Source: Flavobacteriales bacterium UBA1986
GTDB lineage: Bacteria; Bacteroidota; Bacteroidia; Flavobacteriales_G; Salibacteraceae
Length of the DNA: 45,098 bases
Direction of reading: 5' to 3'
Assembly: GCA_002336245.1 (NCBI GenBank)
Contig: DDDG01000028.1
Location: 1-45,098 of the forward strand
The notes under the pieces are model-generated. The model saw only the letters and a program-made list of their open reading frames with translations, was not told the DNA's origin and searched no databases. The position numbers and the translations under genes were made by a program. Shown here piece after piece: positions 7,538-15,928 of this stretch; positions within the stretch are counted from its first letter, which is position 1, and each line of letters begins with the position of its first letter.

Positions 7538-8500
7538 ATGCGGCCAGTTCATTTTCTTTTTGCGCTTTTCCTTCTCGCAACAATTTCTGTGCAGGCTCAA
7601 GATTGGAGTCCGGTAGTAGTGGATCGGATTGCGCATTACTCATTGGGTGTTGGAGGGCCGCTTTACCAAAGTATTTGGGTCGACTCAACAACTGTCGACA
7701 GTAGTCTGCGAACTTACCACCTTAATAGAGTTTCTAAAATCAACTTGCAATTGATGAATTCAGATTTTGGAGATGGTGAACTCTACGATCGTGTTGCTCT
7801 GCTCAATGAGGGCCAATTTATGCAAGAGAAGGTCACTGAACTGGGTGATAAGTCCTGGAAATTTGAAGGTCGAACGACTTACTATATTGACCTTAACGTT
7901 GGTGGCAAGTTTTACTTTGGTACAGAGGAAAATCTTGAAGCCGAAGTGATACATCGAGGAGTTTCAAATGTGTTTGACTCACCCGATAGCGTCGCTACAA
8001 TCAGACTTTCGAATGGAGAGTTTGTTCAGATATCAAAGAACAATGGTATTCTTCAATTTCCTGTTGGTAAAGACACAAGTGCCAATGTTCATTTACTCGG
8101 ATTTCAGGACGACGCATCGAATTTCAGTTTGGGTTACTTCATGGATTGGCACGAAGGAGATTTCTTTAGGACCACAAATGGAACCACTACAAATGGTTGG
8201 GACCACAGCATCTCGCAATTCGATTATTGGATAATGAATCGGAAGTTGAGTAATGGTATGATCAGCTTTGAACTTTATTACCATAGGTACGAATGCTATT
8301 CCTGTAGCACGGCATTTCAATTTAATGACACCATCTGGGAATCTGGGACTTATGAAACGTCCCCAACTGCTCTCAACGACAGTTTGCTACTTATCAATGG
8401 TTTCACAATCGATAGAAGGATCTGGACCGATATGATTCGAAATGTTTTCAAGGGTGGGGCAATGGGTTATGGCTTTGGCAGTGCAGGCCCAATTGTTTAA
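7538..8500 (+). pseudogene. secreted T9SS cargo protein, 5' part (nonsense-interrupted)
   Basis: 320 residues up to a TAA at 8498-8500. It starts with a clear Sec signal peptide (MRPVHFLFALFLLATISVQA, then QDWS). The rest is a beta-rich extracellular protein that I do not recognise, with a Cys pair at YECYSCST. The stop is very probably a nonsense mutation: the same frame continues without interruption through 8501-8962 and ends in a T9SS sorting domain, giving a 474-residue product with the break at codon 321. Without the tail this fragment would be exported to the periplasm but not secreted or anchored by T9SS. A sequencing or assembly error or translational readthrough remain possible. Confidence 0.7.
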
Positions 8501-8962
8501 AGCACCTTCAAAGGGCTGAATCCACCTCCCCCTCAAATATTGTTATGGTTTCAAGATTTGTCTTCCCCCCCAAAAGGAGATACGGTCTTTAGTGGGCCAG
8601 AAATTTTTGGTTATTCTGACCCGGCCATTCTTTTGAAGCAAGTTAACATTCACCGCTTTGAAACGAATTCTAGTTTTGAATTTAGCCATTATAAGATTGG
8701 AGATAAACTCTATAACGTAGAAGTGGGTACGGATAAATTTCCCGAACAACGAAGGCTGAACTCAGTCTATCCAAACCCCGTCAAAGGAAAGCTTCAACTT
8801 CCATTGACCTTGCGAGGCCAGCCGCGTGTCTTTGATGTTTCTGGCAAGGAGATTAATCTTGCCTACAATGAAGTCGAAAACTCACTCAATACAGAATCAC
8901 TACCACCAGGTCTTTACCTTTTGATTAGCGGAGACCAGACATTCCGATTCATTAAGGAGTAA
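8501..8962 (+). pseudogene. T9SS cargo protein, 3' part with type A sorting domain
   Basis: In-frame continuation of the 7538 gene after the TAA at 8498. The open frame begins STFKGLNPPPPQ. A separate start is only available as a TTG at 8540, with no signal peptide, so independent function is unlikely. The last 70 residues are a T9SS type A sorting domain: SVYPNPVKGKLQL, then RVFDVSGKEI, then LPPGLYLLISG and FRFIKE. This domain directs outer-membrane translocation and is removed or used for anchoring. Together with 7538-8500 it makes one 475-codon gene. Confidence 0.75.
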
Positions 8963-8984
8963 AGTCACAAACAGCCAAGGCCTT

Positions 8985-9002
8985 TTCGACATCTTTGTCG
9001 AA
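8985..9002 (+). promoter_or_regulatory. palindrome overlapping the tlpA-like start codon
   Basis: TTCGACA-TCTT-TGTCGAA is a perfect 7-bp inverted repeat whose last base is the A of the ATG at 9002. It could fold in the mRNA and mask initiation, or be a protein-binding site. Confidence 0.35.
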
Positions 9003-9604
9003 TGCCGAATTTCATTCAAAAACGTTGGGAAAAATTCAAGGGTCAATCGAAGATGGCCAAGATGTGGGACATTCTATTTCTTGCATTGATCATCGCCTTT
9101 CTATTTCCTGATGGAAGAGATGCCATGCGTCGCGCAATTTTGAGCACTGGAATCGTAGGATCTGTAGATGTCAACGCCGATGAAGATTTGACCTACAAAA
9201 GTGGGGCTTGGATACTTCAAGATTTGAATGGGGCTGAAGTTCAACTGAGCGAACTGAAAGGTCAAGCCATCTTTCTGAATTTCTGGGCAACTTGGTGCGG
9301 GCCGTGCAAGGCAGAAATGCCGTCGATTGAAGCTTTGTACAAAGACATGGGCGATGAGGTGAATTTTCTCATCGTGAGTTACGAAGATCCAGAAGTCATT
9401 CGGCAATTCATGAACGATGAGGTCTATGACCTTCCTGTGTTCTTCCCAAAAAACGGAATTCCAGATCAGTTGAAAGCAGAGGCACTCCCTACCACTTTGG
9501 TCATCGACGTTGAGGGTAAGATTTTACACCGTTCCAGTGGTATGAGCAATTGGGATTCAGACAGCGCCAGAGAGCTTTTGCGTTCGGCATTGGGTAAAAG
9601 CTGA
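9002..9604 (+). CDS. TlpA-like membrane-anchored thioredoxin
   Basis: 200 residues. A single N-terminal membrane helix (about 22-36, WDILFLALIIAFLFP) anchors a periplasmic thioredoxin domain. The active site FWATWCGPCKAEMPSIE has the CGPC dithiol at residues 99-102 and a cis-Pro in EALPTTLVID. By family it is a reductase of the TlpA/ResA/AhpC-TSA type, keeping cysteines of periplasmic partners (cytochrome c or copper proteins, for example) reduced. The partner is not evident from the neighbours. The gene stands alone between a broken T9SS gene and a binding-protein gene. Confidence 0.9.
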   Translation: MPNFIQKRWEKFKGQSKMAKMWDILFLALIIAFLFPDGRDAMRRAILSTGIVGSVDVNADEDLTYKSGAWILQDLNGAEVQLSELKGQAIFLNFWATWCGPCKAEMPSIEALYKDMGDEVNFLIVSYEDPEVIRQFMNDEVYDLPVFFPKNGIPDQLKAEALPTTLVIDVEGKILHRSSGMSNWDSDSARELLRSALGKS

Positions 9605-9654
9605 AACAATCTTAATTCCAGCTTCTTGCACCTTTAAAAAGTCGAAAACAAGTC

Positions 9655-9662
9655 TACCTTTG
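9655..9662 (+). promoter_or_regulatory. candidate -7 element (TACCTTTG) for the binding-protein gene
   Basis: TACCTTTG is a full match to the Bacteroidota TAnnTTTG element, about 65 bp before the likely ATG. A TTG at 9626-9628 is the nearest -33 candidate but at 26 bp, longer than usual. Confidence 0.45.
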
Positions 9663-9726
9663 GTAACCTATTTTCCGATTGAATCGCTTACAATATATTC
9701 GCTGTTCTGGAGACATTAGGACATAC

Positions 9727-10635
9727 ATGAAAGACATTATGAAGAATTGGATTTTATTTTCACTCCTCACACTCGGCTTAGGATTGACTACATCTTGCGG
9801 TGGAGGAAATGCTGAAGAAACAGACGCCACCACTGGAGGAAACAAAATTATTCTCGCCAATGAAAATTGGGCCACCTCGAACGTCCTCACATACCTCACA
9901 AAGGCCATTCTTGAAGAAGAAGGATACGAAGTACAGGTGAAAAATTTCAGCATTGAAAAGATTTTTGTTGAAATGAAGCAAGGAGACGTCGACGTTTTTA
10001 TGGACGTTTGGTACGATGCACACAGCATCTATTTATACGAGTTCGGTGAAGTGGAAGATTACGGAACCGTTTACGACGGTTGTCAACTTGGATGGGCCGT
10101 ACCTGCTTACTCGAAATTCGTAAACATTGGAGACCTTACGAAAGATCCGGAGGCCTTTGGAGGCACCATCTTCGGAATTCGAAAAGACGCAGGAGTTATG
10201 CTCGCCACGAAAGCGGTGATTCAAGAGAATAACTGGAATTTTGAAGTAAAAAATCTTGAAACTCAAGAATTGTCGAAACAACTTCAAGCATCTAAAAGTC
10301 AGGGCAAAGAATTTGTTACGGCTGCTTGGACACCAGATTGGAAGAACGCTGAGTACGACTTGCGTTTTCTAAAGGATACTTCGGGTTTATTTGGAAAGAG
10401 CGACGAGATTCGGAAAATGGGGCGCGAAGGATTTGCCGCTACTTTTCCAGAAGCACACAAAATCATTGAGGCCATATACATTGAAGACGAGCAATTCTCA
10501 GATTTTTTAAATCTCATGCGCGACGTGCGCAATCCGGAGAAAGTTGAAGCGATTGCCAAAGAATGGGTCGCGAACAACCGAAGCATTGTGGATGAGTGGC
10601 TTGCGATAGCAAAGAAGGAAGAGGCCACACTTTAG
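9727..10635 (+). CDS. glycine betaine/proline-type ABC transporter substrate-binding lipoprotein
   Basis: 302 residues from the ATG at 9727 (a second ATG at 9739 is equally usable; a TTG at 9679 is less likely). The N-terminus is a lipoprotein signal, TLGLGLTTSC, with Cys24 as lipidation site. The mature part matches the OpuAC/ProX family: KIILANENWATSNVLTYL, a GDVDVFMDVWYDAH segment that usually supplies aromatic cage residues, and TAAWTPDWKNAEYDLRFL. Such proteins bind quaternary ammonium osmolytes for import. No ATPase or permease gene is adjacent, so it either works with a transporter encoded elsewhere or has another role. Ligand choice between betaine, choline and proline betaine is open. 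Confidence 0.88.
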   Translation: MKDIMKNWILFSLLTLGLGLTTSCGGGNAEETDATTGGNKIILANENWATSNVLTYLTKAILEEEGYEVQVKNFSIEKIFVEMKQGDVDVFMDVWYDAHSIYLYEFGEVEDYGTVYDGCQLGWAVPAYSKFVNIGDLTKDPEAFGGTIFGIRKDAGVMLATKAVIQENNWNFEVKNLETQELSKQLQASKSQGKEFVTAAWTPDWKNAEYDLRFLKDTSGLFGKSDEIRKMGREGFAATFPEAHKIIEAIYIEDEQFSDFLNLMRDVRNPEKVEAIAKEWVANNRSIVDEWLAIAKKEEATL

Positions 10636-10680
10636 TCGCAGCAATTTGCGCGGCCAGCTCCGCTCGAAGGGCCTTTTAAC

Positions 10681-10688
10681 TAACTTTG
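10681..10688 (+). promoter_or_regulatory. candidate -7 element (TAACTTTG) for etfBA
   Basis: TAACTTTG, followed by CA, fits TAnnTTTG and lies 34 bp before the etfB ATG. A weak GGCC/GGCC hairpin followed by TTTT just upstream (10652-10677) could end the previous transcript. Confidence 0.45.
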
Positions 10689-10722
10689 CACACCTTAAGT
10701 GGAAGCCTAATATTCGAAGCAT

Positions 10723-11463
10723 ATGGACATTCTGGTTTGCATCAGCAAAGCCCCCGATACTACAGCAAAAATCCAATTTACGGATGGGAACACTAAGTTC
10801 GACGAGAACGGTGTTCAATTTATAGTAAACCCATACGACGAGTGGTATGCACTCGTAAGAGCGCTTGAGCTTAAAGAAGCAGGCGGTGGAAGTGTATGCA
10901 TCATTACCGTCGGTGGTCCTGAAGCTGATCCGGTAATTCGAAAAGCCTTGGCCATAGGTGCCGACAAAGCGGTGCGCATAGATGCGCAACCAACAGATGC
11001 TGGTTTTGTAGCTGGTCAAATCGCAGATTACGCAAAAGCAAATTCCTTCGACCTTATTCTTTGTGGAAAAGAAACCATCAATTACAATGGTTCTCAAGTG
11101 GGTGGAATGATTGCTGCTGAGATGGATCTTCCATATGTTTCACAAGCCATCAAGTTGGATGTTGCGGGAGCAACTGCAACTGTTGAAAGAGACATTCAAG
11201 GTGGAGTTGAAGTACTTGAAGGAAACACTCCTCTCGTGATTTCCTGTGCTAAGGGAATGGCAGAACAACGCATTCCAAACATGCGCGGAATTATGGCGGC
11301 TCGAACCAAACCATTGGAAGTAGTCGCGCCAACTGATCGTCCGGCCCTTACTGAGGTTGTAGGCTACGATTTACCTCCACAGAAAACTGAAGTTAAACTG
11401 GTAGACCCAGAAAACGCCGAAGAACTGATCAACCTTCTTAGAAACGAAGCAAAAATTATTTAG
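10723..11463 (+). CDS. etfB: electron transfer flavoprotein subunit beta
   Basis: 246 residues, typical EtfB length. It opens MDILVCISKAPDTTAKI and has the ETF-fold features of an FAD-free, AMP-binding beta subunit: an NPYDEWYALVRALELKE stretch near residue 43, GGPEADPVIRKALAIGADKAVRI, and the segment around PNMRGIMAARTKPLEV. With EtfA it forms the soluble heterodimer that accepts electrons from acyl-CoA dehydrogenases and passes them to the quinone pool. The stop is 3 bp before etfA, so the two are one transcript. Confidence 0.96.
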   Translation: MDILVCISKAPDTTAKIQFTDGNTKFDENGVQFIVNPYDEWYALVRALELKEAGGGSVCIITVGGPEADPVIRKALAIGADKAVRIDAQPTDAGFVAGQIADYAKANSFDLILCGKETINYNGSQVGGMIAAEMDLPYVSQAIKLDVAGATATVERDIQGGVEVLEGNTPLVISCAKGMAEQRIPNMRGIMAARTKPLEVVAPTDRPALTEVVGYDLPPQKTEVKLVDPENAEELINLLRNEAKII

Positions 11464-11466
11464 AAC

Positions 11467-12420
11467 ATGGCTGTACTTGTATTCGCAGACAACACCAACG
11501 GAAGCATTGCCAAGTCATCCAAAGAGGCAATCAATTATGCCCATCAAATGGGGCAGGGAGTTACTGTAGTTACTTATGGTGAGATCTCCCAAGACAAGCT
11601 TTCTGCTCTTGGAAATTCAGGAGCAAACAAAGTATTGCATCACACAGGAGTAAACAGAGTAGAGCCTTCTCAGCTTTCTAAAATGGTTGCTGAAGCCGCC
11701 AAAGCTGAATCAGCTGAGATTGTAGTTTTTGCACACGACTATACTGGAAAATCGGTCGCTCCCTTAACGGCAGTTCGCTTAAATGCGGGCATCGTTTCAG
11801 GCGCCGTTGCACTTCCAGATACATCTTCTGGATTTCGAGTAAGAAAGGCCGTATTCAGTGGAAAGGCATTTGCCAACTACGAATTGAAGTCGGATGTTAA
11901 AGTCATCAGCCTTCTTCCGAACTCCATCGATTTAGTAGAAGTTTCAGGAAGCGCATCTGTAGAGAATTTCAGTGCCGATCTTGGAAGTGCTGGTCTGGTT
12001 CAAAAAGAAGTAAGAGGAACAGTATCAGAAGGTGGACCTGTTTTAACCGAAGCCGAATTGGTGGTTTCTGCAGGACGCGGATTGAAAGGTCCTGAGAATT
12101 GGGGCATGGTAGAAGAATTGGCAGAGCTTTTAGGAGCCGCAACAGCTTGTTCTCGTCCGGTTGCCGATGTAGGTTGGAGACCTCACCACGAGCACGTTGG
12201 ACAAACAGGTGTTGCCATTCGTCCGAACTTGTACATCGCCATTGGTATTTCCGGTGCGATTCAGCATTTGGCTGGAGTAAACGGATCGAAGGTGATTGTT
12301 GTCATAAACAAAGATCCTGAAGCGCCTTTCTTTAAAGCTGCCGATTATGGAATCGTAGGAGATGCTTTCGAAGTAGTGCCTAAATTGATTGAAGCGGTCA
12401 AGAAACTCAAAGCTGCCTAA
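11467..12420 (+). CDS. etfA: electron transfer flavoprotein subunit alpha
   Basis: 317 residues. The N-terminal ETF domain covers about 1-185. The C-terminal FAD-binding domain covers about 195-315, shown by VVSAGRGLKGPENW, then TACSRPVADVGWRPHHEHVGQTG, then PNLYIAIGISGAIQHLAG and INKDPEAPFFKAADYGIVGD, the signature region of EtfA. It carries the FAD of the ETF dimer made with the preceding etfB. The bifunctional nuclease gene begins at the very next base after its stop. Confidence 0.97.
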   Translation: MAVLVFADNTNGSIAKSSKEAINYAHQMGQGVTVVTYGEISQDKLSALGNSGANKVLHHTGVNRVEPSQLSKMVAEAAKAESAEIVVFAHDYTGKSVAPLTAVRLNAGIVSGAVALPDTSSGFRVRKAVFSGKAFANYELKSDVKVISLLPNSIDLVEVSGSASVENFSADLGSAGLVQKEVRGTVSEGGPVLTEAELVVSAGRGLKGPENWGMVEELAELLGAATACSRPVADVGWRPHHEHVGQTGVAIRPNLYIAIGISGAIQHLAGVNGSKVIVVINKDPEAPFFKAADYGIVGDAFEVVPKLIEAVKKLKAA

Positions 12421-13032
12421 GTGGAGCAGAAGATCCAACTTGAAATTGTAGGTCTCTCCTACAGCCAAACTCAAACAGGTGCGTACGCATTGGTTTTGGG
12501 TGAGCAGAATGGACAGCGAAGATTGCCCGTGATCATCGGGAATTTTGAAGCGCAATCCATCGCCATCGAGTTGGAAAACATGCAGCCTTCAAGGCCGCTT
12601 ACCCACGACATTTTTAAATCCTTTGCCGAGTCCTTTCAGATTTCTGTTGTGGAAGTCATCATATACAATTTGGTTGAAGGAGTTTTCTTTGCCAAGATTG
12701 TGTGCGAGCGCGATGGTGAACGCATGGAAATTGACGCAAGAACCTCAGATGCCATTGCATTGGCCGTACGTTTTAAGTGTCCGATGTTTACCTATGAATT
12801 CATTCTCGAGAAAGCGGGAATTATTCTAGACGACGACAGCGAAATTGAAGCGGGAAGCGACATTGATGAGGACGAAGTGAAAGGTCAGAAGATTGAAGTC
12901 TCTGGCAAGAAGTCCTCACAACTCAACAACATGAGCATCCCCGAGCTCGAGGAAGAGCTCAACAAAGCCATCGAAGCAGAAGATTACGAACGCGCTTCGA
13001 ACATCCGCGACGAGATCAGTTCTCGGTCTTAG
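12421..13032 (+). CDS. bifunctional nuclease (BFN/DUF151) with C-terminal UVR motif
   Basis: 203 residues, GTG start immediately after the etfA TAA with no gap. Residues about 1-140 match the bifunctional nuclease (DUF151) family: TGAYALVLGEQNGQRRLPVIIG, then RPLTHDIFKSF, then RTSDAIALAVRFKCPMF. After an acidic linker, residues about 172-201 form a UVR motif (LEEELNKAIEAEDYERASNIRDEI), a UvrB/UvrC interaction helix hairpin. BFN proteins have been reported to have DNase and RNase activity; the UVR motif suggests protein contact or a DNA-repair link. Co-transcription with etfBA is likely, but a functional link is not obvious. Confidence 0.9.
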   Translation: MEQKIQLEIVGLSYSQTQTGAYALVLGEQNGQRRLPVIIGNFEAQSIAIELENMQPSRPLTHDIFKSFAESFQISVVEVIIYNLVEGVFFAKIVCERDGERMEIDARTSDAIALAVRFKCPMFTYEFILEKAGIILDDDSEIEAGSDIDEDEVKGQKIEVSGKKSSQLNNMSIPELEEELNKAIEAEDYERASNIRDEISSRS

Positions 13033-13034
13033 TA

Positions 13035-13115
13035 GGATTTGAGATTGGTGCCAGGGATTTGACCTGCCCAAATCCTAACCCATTATTCATTTCCCACATC
13101 TCAATTCTCAAATCC
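13035..13115. other. nested inverted repeats between the nuclease and nucleoside transporter genes
   Basis: The outer arms GGATTTGAGA (13035-13044) and TCTCAAATCC (13106-13115) are perfect 10-bp complements. An inner hairpin GGATTTG (13055-13061) / CAAATCC (13069-13075) shares the same core. No T-run follows directly, so it is not a textbook terminator, but it lies right after the nuclease stop. Confidence 0.5.
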
Positions 13116-13139
13116 AAACTCTTTTCCTTTCTTTGAAGC

Positions 13140-14444
13140 ATGTCCCAATTAGCAATCACTTTTATTGGATTGAGTCGAGGTCTTTTGGGAATGGCCGTTC
13201 TCATTGGCATTGCCTGGTTGTTCAGTTCTAACCGAAAGGCCATCTCTTGGAAGGTTGTAGGCTTGGGCATAGGCATCCAAGCCTTGCTTGCAGTGCTCAT
13301 TCTTAAAGTGGGCTTTGTCCAAAGTTTTTTTGAGCTGGTCGGGAAGTTCTTCGTGAAAATTCTTGATTTCACGCGCGACGGAAGTCAGTTCCTCTTCGGG
13401 AGCTTTATGGAGGTCGACACCTACGGATTCATATTCGCGTTTCAAGTACTTCCAACCATCGTATTCTTTTCTGCGCTGACCTCGGTTCTATTTTACTTGG
13501 GAATCATTCAAAAGGTGGTGTGGGGATTGGCTTGGTTTTTCACTAAGACCCTGCGCATTTCTGGAGCTGAAAGTTTGAGTGTTGCAGGAAACATCTTCTT
13601 AGGTCAAACAGAAAGTCCGTTGATGATTAAGGCTTATTTGCCTAAAATGAATCGCTCGGAGATTCTACTCGTGATGATCGGTGGAATGGCGACAGTTGCT
13701 GGAGGAGTGCTTTCGGCCTACATCGCTTTCTTGGGAGGTGACGATCCCGTTCAACGTTTGCTTTTTGCAAAACATCTCTTGGCAGCGAGCATCATGGCAG
13801 CTCCTGGCGCCATAGTAATTTCCAAAATATTGATGCCTCAAACGGAGGAGATCAATTCGAACATCGAAATCAGCAAGGAGAAAGTAGGAAGCAACTTTTT
13901 GGATGCCATGTCGAATGGAACGACGGAAGGATTGAAACTTGCTGTGAACGTTGGGGCGATGCTTTTGGTGTTTTTCGCTTTCATTGCACTCTTCAATTTT
14001 GGCTTTGAAAAAATTGGACAGGTCACCGGCTTGAACACTTTGATTGCCGACCTCACGACTGGGCAATACAACAGTTTAAACCTGCAATTCATTTTGGGAT
14101 ATTTCTTCGCTCCATTGATGTGGGTTATTGGAGTTTCGGCTCAAGACATGGCCTTGGTTGGTCAGTTGCTGGGAGAGAAGATCATCGCTTCAGAATTTGT
14201 GGGATACACCTCCTTAGCTGAGATGAAAGCAGCAGGTGCTTTTTCTTCAGAAAAGTCCATCATAATGGCGACTTATATGCTCTGTGGTTTCGCCAATTTT
14301 GCGTCCATTGGAATTCAAATTGGCGGCATCGGATCTTTGGCGCCATCCAAACGTCAACAACTTTCGGAATTTGGAATGCGTGCCTTGCTTGGAGGTTCAT
14401 TGGCAAGTTTAATTTCTGCTACCATCGTTGGCGTGGTTCTGTAG
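13140..14444 (+). CDS. CNT-family nucleoside transporter (NupC-like)
   Basis: 434 residues, polytopic inner-membrane protein. The order is a Nucleos_tra2_N region (about 10-90), a central gate region, and a Nucleos_tra2_C region (about 200-430). The substrate-site motif SVAGNIFLGQTESPLMIKAYLPKMNRSE is present near residues 150-178, along with the second half-site around SEKSIIMATYMLCGFANFASIGIQIGG. Members import nucleosides by Na+ or H+ symport; which ion and base preference cannot be set here. The following DUF2079 gene begins 13 bp after its stop. Confidence 0.95.
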   Translation: MSQLAITFIGLSRGLLGMAVLIGIAWLFSSNRKAISWKVVGLGIGIQALLAVLILKVGFVQSFFELVGKFFVKILDFTRDGSQFLFGSFMEVDTYGFIFAFQVLPTIVFFSALTSVLFYLGIIQKVVWGLAWFFTKTLRISGAESLSVAGNIFLGQTESPLMIKAYLPKMNRSEILLVMIGGMATVAGGVLSAYIAFLGGDDPVQRLLFAKHLLAASIMAAPGAIVISKILMPQTEEINSNIEISKEKVGSNFLDAMSNGTTEGLKLAVNVGAMLLVFFAFIALFNFGFEKIGQVTGLNTLIADLTTGQYNSLNLQFILGYFFAPLMWVIGVSAQDMALVGQLLGEKIIASEFVGYTSLAEMKAAGAFSSEKSIIMATYMLCGFANFASIGIQIGGIGSLAPSKRQQLSEFGMRALLGGSLASLISATIVGVVL

Positions 14445-14457
14445 CGAATTGACTGTG

Positions 14458-15927
14458 ATGAAGAAATTAATATACTTCAGGAGCTCGATTTTAATTCTTA
14501 CCTTTCTTTCCGCCGCCGTCATCTATGGTTCCATCTCCTTTGTGAATCACAATCTCTTTCGAACCTCGGCTCTTGATTTGGGGGTTTACAACAATGCCAT
14601 TTACAAGTACGGCCATTTTAAAATGGCTACCAGCGCTGTGTATGAAGAGGAAGCAAGGAATTTGTTTTCAGATCATTTCGACCTTTTAGTTCCCATTCTT
14701 TCTCCTCTGCAGTATGTTCTTGGAAACTATACGCTGCTCATTGTTCAGATTCTTGCACTTCTGCTCGGAGCATATGGCCTTTACCTCTACATCAAACCGA
14801 AAGGGGAGTGGGCCGCGGTAGCTTCTGTTGTCTATTTTCTGAGCTTCTACGGTGTGTTTGGAGCAGTTTCCTACGATTATCACAGCAACGTAATTGCTGC
14901 TGCTATTCTGCCTTGGTTTTTCGTCTTCGTTCGGGACAAAAAATTAGTTCCAGCTCTGGCAATTTTCAGCTTGATCTTGGTGTCGAAGGAGAACATGGCC
15001 CTCTGGATGGTGTTCATCTGTGCAGGAATGGCCATCGAGTTTTGGAAGGAAAGCAAAGTCCGAAACCTTCTGATTTTGGGCTCAGTATTCAGTGCATTTT
15101 ATTTCATTCTTGTACTGAGTGTCATCATTCCTGCGATTGCTCCCACCAAGGAGTATTTCCATTTCGATTTTTCAGTGCTTGGAGCAAGCCCAAAGGAGGC
15201 GCTCGTCTACATCATCAGTCATCCTTTTGAAACACTTAAGAGTCTGTTCGAAAATCATATGGGCGATCCAAATGGAGATGGTATTAAGGCTGAGACTTAC
15301 TGGGCGCTGTGCTTTGCAAGTCTGCCAGTGCTTATTCGCAAGCCGCAGTTTATTTTGATGCTGATTCCCATACTGTTTCAAAAAATGCTCAATGACAATG
15401 CATATAAATGGAGCATTGACGTACACTACAACATTGAGTTCGCGCCAATTCTGGCCATTGGAATCTTCTCTGTATTGGGCCTTGTAAAACGTCAAGCGAT
15501 TCGTTGGAGTCTGCTCCTCATCGTCTGTGGTCTAAACATATGGTCTACGAGTCGGATCTTGAAGTCCACCTACGTCTATCGTGAAGATTTGAAGATTCAA
15601 TTTCAGAATGAAGAACATTACCGAACACATTTTGATCACGAAAAAGTTCAAGAAGCTCTAAAGCTCATTCCGGAAGAGGCTAGTGTGAGTGCCCACTATC
15701 CATTCGTTCCTCATTTGGCATTTCGAGATGAAATCTATGAGTTTCCGATTTTGCATGAAGCCAAATACATCGTTTTCTCTAAGTTGTTTTATCCCTATCC
15801 GTTATCAAAGGATCACTTTGATAGCTATACGGAAGAGTTGAAAATCTCGAAGGATTGGGATGTTGTTCTGGATGAAGAGGAAATTACAATCTTGAAGCGA
15901 GCCTTCAAGGGCGAAGAGCAACTATAG
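14458..15927 (+). CDS. DUF2079 family polytopic membrane protein
   Basis: 489 residues from the ATG at 14458; a TTG 30 bp earlier would overlap the transporter and is less likely. About ten membrane segments fill residues 5-360, after which comes a hydrophilic tail. The pattern LDLGVYNNAIYKYG near the N-terminus, FSDHFDLLVPILSPLQ, and SVVYFLSFYGVFGAVSYDYHSNVIAAAILPW fit DUF2079, a family of predicted GT-C-like membrane enzymes of unknown function. The LDLGVYNN Asp could be a GT-C-type catalytic acid, but that is inference. Its TAG is one base away from the stop of the convergent LamG gene. Confidence 0.85.
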   Translation: MKKLIYFRSSILILTFLSAAVIYGSISFVNHNLFRTSALDLGVYNNAIYKYGHFKMATSAVYEEEARNLFSDHFDLLVPILSPLQYVLGNYTLLIVQILALLLGAYGLYLYIKPKGEWAAVASVVYFLSFYGVFGAVSYDYHSNVIAAAILPWFFVFVRDKKLVPALAIFSLILVSKENMALWMVFICAGMAIEFWKESKVRNLLILGSVFSAFYFILVLSVIIPAIAPTKEYFHFDFSVLGASPKEALVYIISHPFETLKSLFENHMGDPNGDGIKAETYWALCFASLPVLIRKPQFILMLIPILFQKMLNDNAYKWSIDVHYNIEFAPILAIGIFSVLGLVKRQAIRWSLLLIVCGLNIWSTSRILKSTYVYREDLKIQFQNEEHYRTHFDHEKVQEALKLIPEEASVSAHYPFVPHLAFRDEIYEFPILHEAKYIVFSKLFYPYPLSKDHFDSYTEELKISKDWDVVLDEEEITILKRAFKGEEQL

Positions 15928-15928
15928 C

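Noticed and set aside
13665..14066. Antisense frame in the nucleoside transporter gene
   Set aside because: It has no family resemblance, and the sense gene is clear and complete.
15119..15358. Additional plus-strand frames inside the DUF2079 gene
   Set aside because: They are out-of-frame shadows of a complete membrane-protein gene.
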